From Typhlomys cinereus (Eukaryota > Chordata > Mammalia > Rodentia > Platacanthomyidae), in assembly GCA_023101885.1 (NCBI GenBank), contig JALPQD010000360.1, positions 186,001-250,000 on the forward strand: a DNA stretch of 64,000 nt. Direction: 5' to 3'. Below are positions 1-8,747 of this stretch, piece after piece; the first letter of the stretch is position 1, and every line of letters starts with the position of its first letter. Below the pieces are notes generated by a model. That model was given only the letters and a program-made list of their open reading frames with translations. It was not told where the DNA came from and ran no database searches. Both the position numbers and the translations under genes were made by a program.

Positions 1-149
1 TCTTGGGCTCCTCTATGTATTATAAATGCTTGGATCTAGATCGTCGTCTCTTCAGGTGTTCTCAGCTGATGTTACTTCAAGCCAGGTGTGGTCAAGTTGA
101 TACCCATGATTGACTCTCACAAGGTAATAGTCTGGAGTATGGTAGAAAA

Positions 150-197
150 CTGAAACAAAGACAGAGAGAGAAAGAGAAAGAGAGAGAGAGTGAATTT
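150..197. repeat. (GA)n-rich simple repeat
   Basis: A run of GA/GAAA units. The reverse-complement counterpart (CT/CTTT) lies near 60302-60350 in the opposite arm and is interrupted differently. Confidence 0.85.
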
Positions 198-1043
198 GAA
201 GCTAAGTAGTAAGAACACAAATTAAAAAAACAAAGTTTGCAAAATACCTAGGTATATACATATGATTGTTTATAATGATAATTTTGTTTTTTCAGTACAC
301 ATTGGTTATATATTAAATAGATAATAGATAAATATAGATAAAACTATGTAAACAGGTAAGTTTTTCTTGCATTTGGGAATGTAAAAAAGTCTTCATCCTT
401 TATTATAGTACTTGGATATTCATTATATTTAATATATTTTCTTAAATATCCCAATTTTAGCTTATTTTTTACTTTGAATCAATAGATGTGGCTGATAATT
501 CAATACAAGTAAATATTCCTATTCCTTCCATTAACAATGACTTTGTTATATCTATTTTCTGTATTTTGTCTAAGAACATTGGTTTGATTTCAATGACAAA
601 GTTAGTTCGGAAACATCTCTACTAGACACGTGACCTGCATTTACACTAAACTGTTTCAGCCCATATATTTCACTCAATTAACTGTCTCTCCCAAGACAAC
701 TGGAATGTGGAGGCTGAGGAAAGGAGAATGGATTCTACTGCGCAGGATTTGTTGCTCTTTCAGAGCAGGAACACTAACACCTCTGGAGCCCCGTGTGATG
801 TCCTGGTTTGCCTATACATCTCCTGGCTAGAGCATGAGCTGAAAACAATGGTTATATTCTACATCCCCTTCTCATTGCCAGTCTCCAACCAAATGTTTGA
901 CATGCTAGCATACCAGACTATTTGTGGAAGGGCAGAGCTGCTGACCTGTAACAAAGGAAATCACCATCAAGCTGATGTCTATTGGGAAAGCTGGCACATA
1001 AGTTCCTGTGCTCTCACCCATTCTATGTCTCCACCCCTTACGA

Positions 1044-1352
1044 GTTTGTTGTTTGCTTGTTTGTTTGTTTTTAGTGTGAATAAAATAGGGCACTTTGAGA
1101 GTATGTGCCGTGGTGGGGTGTCCAAGAGTGACATCAGAAACCATCCTAGATTACTCAGTCTTCTTTTACTTTGCTCTGTAGGTTCCCAGGCTCTGCCTTC
1201 CAGGAGTGATTGCAGGCTGCTGCCATTTCCTCCAGGCATTTTATTTTGGACCTGTGGATCTGGACTCATTTCTTTTTACTTGCAAGGCAAAGGCTTTAAA
1301 AAAGCTCAGCTCCTTTTGCTTGTGAAGCAAAGCCATTTCTCCAGTCCACTTT
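1044..1352 (-). repeat. tRNA-derived SINE, antisense
   Basis: On the minus strand it begins CTGGAGAAATGGCTTTGC, has the family's mid-element block (GGAAATGGCAGCAGCCTGC, then GCAGAGCCTGGGAA) and ends in a (GTTT)n-type A-rich tail at about 1044-1073. It belongs to the same family as the elements at 5850, 7671 and 14255 but is more diverged. Its counterpart is on the plus strand at 59148-59453. The element accounts for much of an apparent 285-codon open frame at 707-1564. Confidence 0.75.
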
Positions 1353-1682
1353 CTACTCTTGAAGTGCAAACCCTGGATTTCTGCTATTTTTCCGACTCAG
1401 TGCTAAGCCCAGAGTCAGCCTCTATTGCAGTCCTGAGTGTGGACCTAGAGAAGAGCCTCCGCCTGTCCCAGCCCTTGTTTCTCAGATTGACTTCTTGCAC
1501 CCTCACATCCTGTCTGTTAACCACATTGACTTTCTCTTCACAGGAAGGAGGCTTTGCTACTTAAAACTCTCTTTTGTATCCCAGTTCTTGTATTCCTTTG
1601 GGTGGCATATTCTCACATTGTATATATAATATATATACAATGTAATATATAATGGATAACTCATTGCTTATATATGACAGTG

Positions 1683-2095
1683 TCATAGGTAAGCACAGGT
1701 GTCAACTTGACGGTTGAGGGTTTGAGCTCTGGGCACAGTTGTAGAGAGTTGATGGTTAAGCCCAGAGCAAACCTGAAGGATATTGTCTAGCTGATGGGGA
1801 AGACCCAGCCCATGGTGGGTGGGATTAGGCCCTGGATAAATCATGGAGAGTGGATTGAGAGAATTGGCATCCTTCTCTTTACTTGGACAGTCGTGCTGGT
1901 CTGGCAAGTAAGGATTGTCCATTTCTCAGCCGTTATGCAGTGATGGTGTGGCCAGTTCCCTTGGGCCAGGTATTGGTGCTTACTCGCCGGTCAAGCTGGA
2001 CTGAGAACTGTAACCAGACGATCATAAGGAAATAAACCCCTTGTTCGTTTAAGCCATTTGATGGTCATTTGTTGGCAATGTTGCAGGCTGACTGC
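1683..2095 (+). repeat. Unclassified ~420 bp interspersed repeat (GGTGTCAACTTGAC family)
   Basis: It starts with an AGGTGTCAACTTGAC-type motif, carries a GATGGGGAAGACCCAGCCCA core, and ends with AAATAAACCCC-like sequence and a GCAGGCTGACTGC tail. Related copies lie at 38688-39107 (plus) and 48240-48970 (minus), and the arm counterpart is at 58385-58790 (minus). Similar repeats with a TGTCAACTTGAC start are common in rodent genomes, but I cannot name the family securely. No open frame is meaningful. Confidence 0.65.
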
Positions 2096-2329
2096 CATAG
2101 ACAGTGATTCTGAGGGAGAAAGACCAGGCATTGGTTTGCAGGAAAGAGAAATCTTAGGAAAAGTCTGGTGGGAATGAAGATGAGGCTGCATAATTCAAAT
2201 GGGGGTGTAGTCTCTCCTCCTCATTCTCTCATTAAGGACACTAAACAGACCATACCCACTTAAAAGCCCTTTAAACTAAAGATAGAAGATAAAAGATAGT
2301 GAGAATACAAAGTTCAGATAGCCCTGGTG

Positions 2330-2504
2330 GAAGCAGAGAAAGCAAGGGACAAATTTACAAATAGAACAGGCTTACCCAAACCTCAAGGCCTGCCTTCCTC
2401 CAGCAAACTTCCACATCCTAAAGGTGCTAAGACCTTCAAAAATATCAGCTAAGGATGTAGACATATGAGCCTATGGGAGACGACTCACATTCAAACTGTG
2501 ACAC
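2330..2504 (-). repeat. MaLR (ORR1-like) LTR fragment, antisense
   Basis: On the minus strand it begins TGTCACAGTTTGAATGTGAG, close to the TGTTATGGTTTGAATGTG start known for rodent ORR1/MaLR LTRs. It is followed by the CATAGGCTCATATGTCT and ACCTTTAGGATGTGGA blocks. The counterpart is sense at about 57965-58260. The distal end is diffuse. Confidence 0.65.
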
Positions 2505-2696
2505 CAAGACACCTGGTTCCTGGCCTCCCTAGAAGTACAGACATCCACCTCTAGGTGAAGTGCTTGAGACAGAGAAGTGGCTTGCAAAGGCCCAGCCCAC
2601 CCACAGAGCTTTGTTTCACAAGAGGCTGCTGGGAAAAGGGACTTTTTCTAGTGACCAATCTATCTGACCCCCCCAGCACTGTCCCCTACTCAGTCT

Positions 2697-3045
2697 TTTT
2701 TTTATTGATTTATTTATAGTGTATTTTTTTCCACTCACACAAACTTGATAGGTACCCCATTCCCTTGCTCCCTCCACCACTCCCTGGATCCCCTTGACCC
2801 CTCCCCCTTTTCCCCAACCTTGTCCCCTCCCTCCCATTCTCCCAGTGCCTGCTCCCCCCCCCCCGCATTCCTGTAACATTCTTTATTGTGCATGTCAAAC
2901 TTCCCTCTGGGTCCTCCTCTCTGATGAAATCAACTAAAATACCTAACAGTTGATGAGTGGATAAGGAAAATGTGGTACATTTATACAATGGAATGCTACT
3001 CAGCCATCAAAAATGATGAATTAATGAAATTTCCCTACCCAGTCT
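2697..3045. repeat. Twin-primed L1 remnant: antisense 3'UTR joined to sense ORF2 C-terminus
   Basis: Bases 2697-2925 are the reverse complement of the L1 3' polypurine tail. The T-rich start is the poly-A tail, followed by C/T-rich sequence and a GTGCATGTCAAACTTCCC block. From about 2926 the strand flips and encodes MWYIYTMECYSAIKNDELMKF-like residues, the conserved C-terminus of L1 ORF2. This inverted 5'/3' arrangement is typical of twin priming during L1 insertion. The counterpart in the right arm is 57420-57775. Confidence 0.75.
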
Positions 3046-3412
3046 TTAACTGTGGTCAATCCACTGGACAGGTGCTTTGGGACTTTGATAACTTGTGGTA
3101 CAGCTTCAGTGAAGATAATCGTAGATCCAGAGGAACTAATTGGCGAATGCAGTATGGGCCCTGGCGGGGAGACCTGTTGGGAGTACATCAGCATCCAGCA
3201 GCACTTTCAGTAGCTCTTCAGTAGCTCTTGGCTGGCAGCCAATGAACTGGAGCAGGACTCTTTTTCCCTTGACAACTGGATGGTTGTCAAGGTAGGCATT
3301 GCTCCCTCAGGGTTTCAGAGCCCAGTCACCCTTGGAAGGTATTAAATTAAATTGGCATTTACCCTGCACCACAAGAGCGTGTTTTCAGAATCTATAGCTG
3401 CTGTGCAATGCA
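3046..3412. other. Unassigned single-copy-like stretch after the L1 fragment
   Basis: No family is recognised. A frame runs on from the L1 fragment through residues such as NCGQSTGQVLWDFDNLW and stays open to 3222. The counterpart frame in the other arm (57164-57499, minus) stays open for 111 codons with several amino-acid differences. No start or splice context supports a gene; this could be an old processed pseudogene or chance. Confidence 0.4.
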
Positions 3413-3567
3413 GATAAGTGAACCAGCCCAATTTAGGGGACTTCTGGGTTAGTGATGGAAAAGAATTTCCTGTCATTATAAGGTTGCTGGTGGCTCCACC
3501 TGTTTTCAGCACCCTAGGGCCAGCAGCAATGGTTTGTTGAGATTCAAGTTTCTACTGACTTTCCTAA

Positions 3568-4170
3568 CTACAGGGTGTGTGTGTGTGTGTGTGTATTGTA
3601 CGTGTGTTTATATGTGTGTGTGTGTATTGAGTATGTGTTTGTGTTTTGTGTGTGTATGTCTGTGTGTGTATGTGTGTGTATGTGTATGTGTGCCTGTGTG
3701 TGTGCCTGTGTGTGTGTATGTGTATGTGTGTGCCTGTGTGTGTGTATGTGTGTGTATGTGTATGTGTGTATGTGTAGTGGTGTGTGTGTGTATATGTGTG
3801 TGTGTATGTGTGTTGTATGTGTGGTGTGGTGTTGTTGCCTGTGTGTGTGTATGTGTTATGTGTGTGTGTATGTGTTGGTAGTGTATGTGTGTATGTGTGT
3901 GTATGTGTGTGTGTATGTGTGGTATGTGTATGTGTTGTATGTGTGTGTATGTGTGTGTGTATGTGTGTGTGTATGTGGTGTGATGTTGTGTGTTGTGTGG
4001 TAGTGTGTGTATGTGTGTGTGTATGTGTGTGTATGTGTATGTGTGTGTGTATGTGTGTGTGTGTATGTGTGTGTATGTGTGTGTGTGTGTGTGTATGTGT
4101 GTATGTGTGTTGTGTGTGTGTGTGTGTGTGTGTATGTGTGTGTGTGTGTGTATGTGTGTGTATATGTGCT
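3568..4170. repeat. (TG)n/(TGTA)n microsatellite array 1
   Basis: About 600 bases of TG dinucleotides regularly interrupted by TATG, GCCTG and TTG. All reading frames are open because of the repeat (runs of Cys/Val or Thr/His), so the ORFs here are not genes. The right-arm counterpart is the CA array at 56355-56897. Long alternating purine-pyrimidine tracts can form Z-DNA. Confidence 0.95.
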
Positions 4171-4591
4171 TGCTTGCTTGCTTGTTGCTTGGTTGTCCCA
4201 CCCTCTACTCAGGGCTCCCTGCAGGATTGCAGCAGCTTCATTTCCACCCCGCTGAGTTTTATTTTTCTGAAACCCACCTAGTGACTGGCTCTGAGCATGT
4301 GTTTTGCCAGCTGCCCCACATATGACACCCACCCAGAGGAGTCCAGTTTGAAGCAACCTCAGTACAGTCCAGCCAGGCAGTCCGTGCTGGCTCAGGGACA
4401 CACAGCCCAGCTTCTCCGCAAGGAGCAGATAAGTGAACCAGCCTGGTTTAGAGGACTTCCGGATTAGTGATGGAAAACAGTTTCTTGTCACTGTGAAGTT
4501 GCTGGTGCCTCCACCTGTTTTCAGCACCCGAGGGCCAGCTGCCTTGGTTTGTTGAGATTTAAGTTTCTACTGATTTTCCCTAACAACACTG

Positions 4592-4592
<1 letters not shown>

Positions 4593-4640
<48 letters not shown>

Positions 4641-5315
4641 GTGTGTATGTATTTGTGTGTATGTGTGTATGTATGTGCATATGTGTGTGTGTGTGTGTGT
4701 GTTTTGTGTGCGTGTGTTGTGTGTGTATGTGTGTCTTTTGTGTGTGGGTGGATGTGTATGTGAGTGTTTTCTGTGTATGAATGTGGGTGTGTGTGTATGT
4801 GAGTGTTTTGTGTGTGTATGTGTGTGTGTGTGTTTGTGTATTTTGTGTGTGTATGTGTGTGTGTGTCTGTGTGTGTATGTATGTGTGTGTGTTGTGTGTG
4901 TATATGTGTGTCTTTTGTGTGTGGGTGGGTGTGTATGTGAGTGTTTTCTGTGTGTATGAATGTGGGTGTGTGTGTATGTGAGTGTTTTGTGTGTGTGTCT
5001 GTGTGTATGTATGTATGTGTGTGTGTTTTGTATGTGTGTGTATGTGTGTGTGTTTTGTGTGTATGTATTTGTGTGTGTATGTTTGTGTGTATGTGTGTAT
5101 GTATGTGTGTGTATGTGTGTGTGTATGTGTGTGTGTGTTTTGTGTGTGTGTTGTGTGTATATGTGTGTCTTTTGTGTGTGGGTGTGTGTGTATGTGAGTG
5201 TTTTCTGTGAGTATGAATGTGGGTGTGTGTGTATGTGATTGTTTTGTGTGTGTGTCTGTGTGTGTGTATGTATGTGTGTGTTTTGTGTGTGTGTATGTGT
5301 GTGTGTGTATGTGTG
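4593..5315. repeat. (TG)n compound array 2 with a higher-order motif
   Basis: TG repeats with a recurring longer unit: GTATGTGAGTGTTTTCTGTG, then TATGAATGTGGGTGTG, recurring near 4752, 4931 and 5189. The array is about 720 bases here, about 345 bases in the right arm (55595-55938), and about 620 bases with different interruptions in P2 (37390-38014). It is therefore length-variable between copies. Confidence 0.93.
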
Positions 5316-5425
5316 ATTGCTTGCTTGCTTACTTAGTGGTTGTCGTTACATCTACTCAGGGCTCCCTGTGGGATTGCAGCAGCTTCATTTCTATCCAGCT
5401 GAGTTTTCTTTTTCTGATAGCCACC

Positions 5426-5745
5426 TGGAACAATATCAGACAGATCTCTTCCCTCCTAGAGTTCAGGGAACCTTCCGGAAGTGGGAGTGGCAAGATTGTA
5501 AGAGCCTAAAGATTTGAAGGGCCAATGATATGCAAGAAACTCCACATAAGTCAGGGCTGCAGCAACCAGGATATAGCCAGAATGTGATTGGACTTTGCCT
5601 GATATGCAGGAATGACTGACATGTCAACAATCCCTCAAATCTAGCAGGGATCACAGGGAGAGGTCTCCAGGCGGGAGGATCCTTAGAAGCAAGGGGTTAA
5701 ACAGTCATAGTAGAGTTCCCATGATAGCAGGCATGTTCATTGAAA
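5426..5745 (+). repeat. L1 3'UTR fragment, sense
   Basis: It matches the 3'UTR seen in many L1 copies of this window: TTCAGGGAACCTTCCGGAAG, GCCTAAAGATTTGAAGGGCC, AATGATATGCAAG, GGGCTGCAGCAACCAGGAT, then GATCCTTAGAAGCAAGG and ATAGAGTTCCCAT. It is truncated at both ends. In the right arm this segment is cut at about 5525-equivalent by a large deletion. Confidence 0.7.
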
Positions 5746-5849
5746 AGTGGAGACTGAGAATCTCCAGAATGAGTTGACTAACCAGAATAGTCCTTTTGGT
5801 GAGCTCTGAGTCTGATAAATGGTCGCTCTCAAAAGAATGATGTGGCAGT

Positions 5850-6090
5850 GTGCTGGAGAGATGGCTTAGGGGTTAAGCCTCTGCCCTGAAAGCAGAAGGT
5901 CCCTCATGAGTTCAGATCCTAGACTCCATGCAGAAACACTGATCAGAAATGGCAGTGGCCTGCACTTCCTGCCCTGAAAGCAGAGCCTGGGAAACTCCAG
6001 AACAAAGCAAAAAGGAAGTAGAATAATCCAGGAAGATTCCATTGAGCCTCCGCAAACACACACAATGCACTCTGATATACACAGACACAT

Positions 6091-6138
<48 letters not shown>

Positions 6139-6166
6139 TACACATGCCCTTCCATACACACGTAGA
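5850..6166 (+). repeat. tRNA-derived SINE with CA-rich tail
   Basis: It starts GTGCTGGAGAGATGGCTTAG with GGGTTAAGCCTCTGCC (A-box-like) and a B-box-like GAGTTCAGATCCTAG. It continues through GGAAATGGCAGTGGCC-like sequence and GCAGAGCCTGGGAAACTCC and ends in a (CA)n stretch and ATGAAAAATTAATAAAT. The counterpart is on the minus strand at about 36555-36875 in P2. It is absent from P' because of the deletion there. Just upstream (5790-5845) is a short B4/RSINE-like piece. Confidence 0.85.
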
Positions 6167-6600
6167 CATGAAAAATTAATAAATAGTTCTTGGTATGTTT
6201 TCCATAACAATCCTTTATCTAATGATTTTAGTAAATATTTTTTTTCCAAATCTAGGACTTATTTTCTCATTCTTCTGACCTTATCTTTCGTGAAGCTGGA
6301 ATTTCTAATTTTACTAAAATCCAAATCACCACAATTCTTTCATGGAGAATTAGTATTGCATTTTTTCCCCTTTCCTACTGTGTGTATGGGAGGGGTGCAT
6401 ATATGCATGTTTGCATGTATGGGGTTTGTGTCTTTGTGCCACATACATATGTGTTGGGCATGTGTGCATGTGTATGCATGTGTGTATCCAAGCATGCATG
6501 TTCTCTGAGGAAAGAGAATGCATAGAAATGTATACATTTGTATAGAAAGTAAGTTTATTCAAATTCATAATAAAAAATAGTGTCCTTCAAATAGCAACCA
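6167..6600. other. AT-rich stretch with a degenerate TG/CATG tract
   Basis: No gene is recognised. Around 6378-6500 there is degenerate ATGCATGTTTGCATG and TGTGCATGTG sequence. The small ORFs on both strands come from this tract. Confidence 0.6.
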
Positions 6601-7110
6601 TAGCCGCTTCGTTTTTGACTGGAATGTTTCAAAAAGCCAAAAGACCCCAAGAAGGTCTCAAGCCTTTACTTCTGTGGAAGGCCAAAGACGCTGGGTTCCA
6701 ATGTTGGTGAAGAACAGCTGCGCTCCAACATCAGCGATGAACAGTGAACGGCAGGAAGGCCTCCAGGCCAGGCGCCAAAGGCAGTGGGGACAACGATAAC
6801 ATGGTGGAAAAAAATGAAGCGCCCAGTCAGCCAAGGACAGAGGCTGCGGCAGCAGCAACAAAGAAGGCCACGATGCTCTAAAAGTGAATGCTGCTCCCAG
6901 AGGTGCAACTCCACAGCAAGGTGACACAAAATAAGGGAAGAGCAAGTCCCTCTTCCTTGCGCTTTCTATTATCTGGTCCACCACTGGAAAGTTCCACCCA
7001 CCATAGGCTGGGTTTCCACAGCAATCAATCAAGTTCCTGAGGACTTGTTCAGGGTCCTGTTCCAACCATTAATCCTCCAGGCTGTGCCCCAAACAGTCAG
7101 CACCTGTGAA
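6600..7110. other. Unidentified GC-richer segment shared by P and P2
   Basis: The base composition changes sharply to GC-rich. The segment holds GGCCAAAGACGCTGGG, GCCAGGCGCCAAAGGCAG and GAGGCTGCGGCAGCAGCAAC. Broken frames on the plus strand give Lys/Ala/Arg-rich peptides, which would suit a decayed processed pseudogene of a basic protein, but I cannot name a parent gene. The P2 copy is at about 35640-36140 on the opposite strand. It is missing from P'. Confidence 0.4.
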
Positions 7111-7162
7111 GCTGACACCAAAATGCAACCCTAACATATGTGGAGCTCGGAGATTGACATTA

Positions 7163-7265
7163 ATTTTTTTTTGAGACAGAGTCTCTAATCAAACCCAGAG
7201 CTCACTGATTGGATCACTCTGGTAGCCACTTTGCTCTGAGGATTCCCATTCTCCACGTTCTGTGG
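7163..7265 (-). repeat. B4/RSINE-like fragment, antisense
   Basis: T-rich start, then GAGACAGAGTCTCTAATCAA, CCCAGAGCTCACTGATTGG and GGTAGCCACTTTGCTCTGAG. On the minus strand this resembles the CCAATCAGTGAGCTCTGGG block of rodent B4/RSINE elements. The P2 counterpart lies near 35490-35585. Confidence 0.55.
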
Positions 7266-7670
7266 CTGAAATTACTGAAGCAGGATTGCTTACATCTGCC
7301 CAGCATTTTGAAAGTGTAATTTATTTGGGTTTTGGTTTGGCTTCTGTTGTTTCTATAGGTCAATATAGGAAGAATCGATATTGTGACAAATATTTAGTGT
7401 TAGGAAGATTTTGTCATTGATTCTTTGGACCTTCCCAAAGATAGGATAAATCAGTCATCTACAAAGAAGATACTGAAGCATCGTACATTACTTTTCTTGA
7501 TATACTAGTGCTTTAGGTGACTAGTTATGATTTATATTTATTGGAAGATATTGTATTCTTTCTTTGTAAAACTTCTGTTGATTTTGATGTTAGGGTAATG
7601 TTTGCTTCATAGACCGAATTCCAAGGAAAGAGAATCCTGAATTGTCTCTTTCTTATAAAAAAGATGGAGA

Positions 7671-7882
7671 GTGCTGGAGAGATGGTTCAGGGTTAAGACT
7701 CTGCCTCACAAGAAGAAGGTACTGAGTTTGAATCCCAGGTCCGACATAAAAATACACCAGCCAGAAACTGTGGTGACATGCACTTCTGGCCCTAGAGGGC
7801 AGAGCCTGGGAAATCCCAAAGCAAAGCAAAGAGGTAGAAGCAACCCAGTTTGATTTCCAAAATTACCCTTGATCCTCCTCAG

Positions 7883-7939
<57 letters not shown>

Positions 7940-7965
7940 AGAAAACAGTAAAAAAAAAAAAGAAA
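7671..7965 (+). repeat. tRNA-derived SINE with (CA)n and A-rich tail
   Basis: Head AGTGCTGGAGAGATGGTTCA, B-box-like GAGTTTGAATCCC, middle GGGCAGAGCCTGGGAAATCC, CA tract at 7888-7936, then an A-rich end. The P2 counterpart is at about 34800-35085, minus strand. Confidence 0.85.
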
Positions 7966-8074
7966 AATGAAACAGATTGTAAAGAATGAATACATGTTCC
8001 TTTAATGTGTGGTAGAATTCACCAATGAACCCATCCTGCTTCAATTCTTTCAGTTTCATAGAGCCATTATTTAT

Positions 8075-8275
8075 TCAAAATGTGTGTGTGTGTGTGTGTT
8101 TGTGTATCTGTCAGTGTATCTGTCTATATGTGTGTATATCTATGTCTATGTTTATATATGTATATATGTTGGCATATGCACATGCTCTTCCAACCAGTGG
8201 GCTTCCAGGGATAAAACTCAGATCCCCAAATTTAGCATCCTTATCCCCTGAGCTGTCTTGCAGGCCGAATTGTAG
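8075..8275 (-). repeat. tRNA-derived SINE variant, antisense, with TG/TATA tail
   Basis: On the minus strand: GGCCTGCAAGACAGCTCAGG, GGATAAGGATGCTAAATTTG, GGGATCTGAGTTTTATCCC, then a (CA)/(TATA) tail. Head and internal box layout match tRNA SINEs but the sequence differs from the other copies here. The P2 counterpart is at about 34480-34680. Confidence 0.65.
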
Positions 8276-8349
8276 AGTTTTCACACTTTGCCACCACTCC
8301 CTAACTTGAAAGTCTGTATGGATCACACCAAGCCCACACCCCTCAAACA

Positions 8350-8580
8350 AAGACATTTAGAAAACCGAAATCCTTTCATGGGCGGGTCTTGTGAGAAGTG
8401 CTACCTTGCTGTGATCCCGAGGGTGAAAGATGAGTGGAAGAAGGGCAGGCAAAGAAACCGGATGGCGGTCCACAATCAGTATTTCTCCAGTTATAAGCAA
8501 CTGAGACACGCAAGACAGAACAAGGACGCGGAGCGCGTGGCTCTCAGTTCATTAATGAGCACAAAAATCAAAACGATGCA
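8350..8580 (+). pseudogene. Possible exon fragment of an unidentified gene
   Basis: An open frame (8288-8584) encodes a charged, non-repetitive peptide that includes GGSCEKCYLAVIPRV, KDEWKKGRQRNRM and SYKQLRHARQNKDAER. A strong splice-donor-like GTGAGT begins at 8581, just before the stop. A good acceptor (CTGTCCCTGCTCTTCTCTGCAG-like pyrimidine tract ending at 8741) follows 161 bases later. The second putative exon is cut within a few bases by antisense L1 at about 8748. I do not recognise the protein. The P2 copy (about 34190-34410, minus) keeps the peptide but has frame breaks. The segment is missing from P'. It may be a decayed exon of a duplicated gene; chance remains possible. Confidence 0.4.
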
Positions 8581-8747
8581 GTGAGTCCCCCACGCCCCCA
8601 GCTGCCTTGCATTCACTGTGCACTGATGTCAAACTGCCTTCTTCCTGCCAACCTGGCGACCCTGACTGCAGCGGGGACACTTAGCCCCAGGAACCCAGGT
8701 TCAGATACTAGGACTGAGACTGTCCCTGCTCTTCTCTGCAGTTCCCA

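Larger units (their letters stand above)
3413..5425. repeat. Tandem duplication of a ~1 kb unit, each copy holding a (TG)n array
   Basis: Unit 1 (3413-4429) and unit 2 (4430-5425) share a ~150-bp leader (AGATAAGTGAACCAGCC through GTTTGTTGAGATT and AAGTTTCTACTGA), then a long TG array, then a ~110-bp trailer (CTTGCTTGCTTG, CTACTCAGGGCTCCCTG, TTGCAGCAGCTTCATTTC, GAGTTTT). The same two-unit layout is in the right arm (about 55490-57060), so the tandem event came before the inverted duplication. Confidence 0.85.

Noticed and set aside
707..1564. 285-codon open frame on the plus strand
   Set aside because: It overlaps an antisense SINE and its tail, has no recognised domain, and the counterpart in the right arm is broken. 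Chance frame.
3534..4527. Several 80-220-codon frames rich in Cys/Val or Thr/His
   Set aside because: Produced by TG/CA repeats, which lack stop codons in most frames.
4549..5509. Cys/Val-rich frames
   Set aside because: Second TG array; same artefact.
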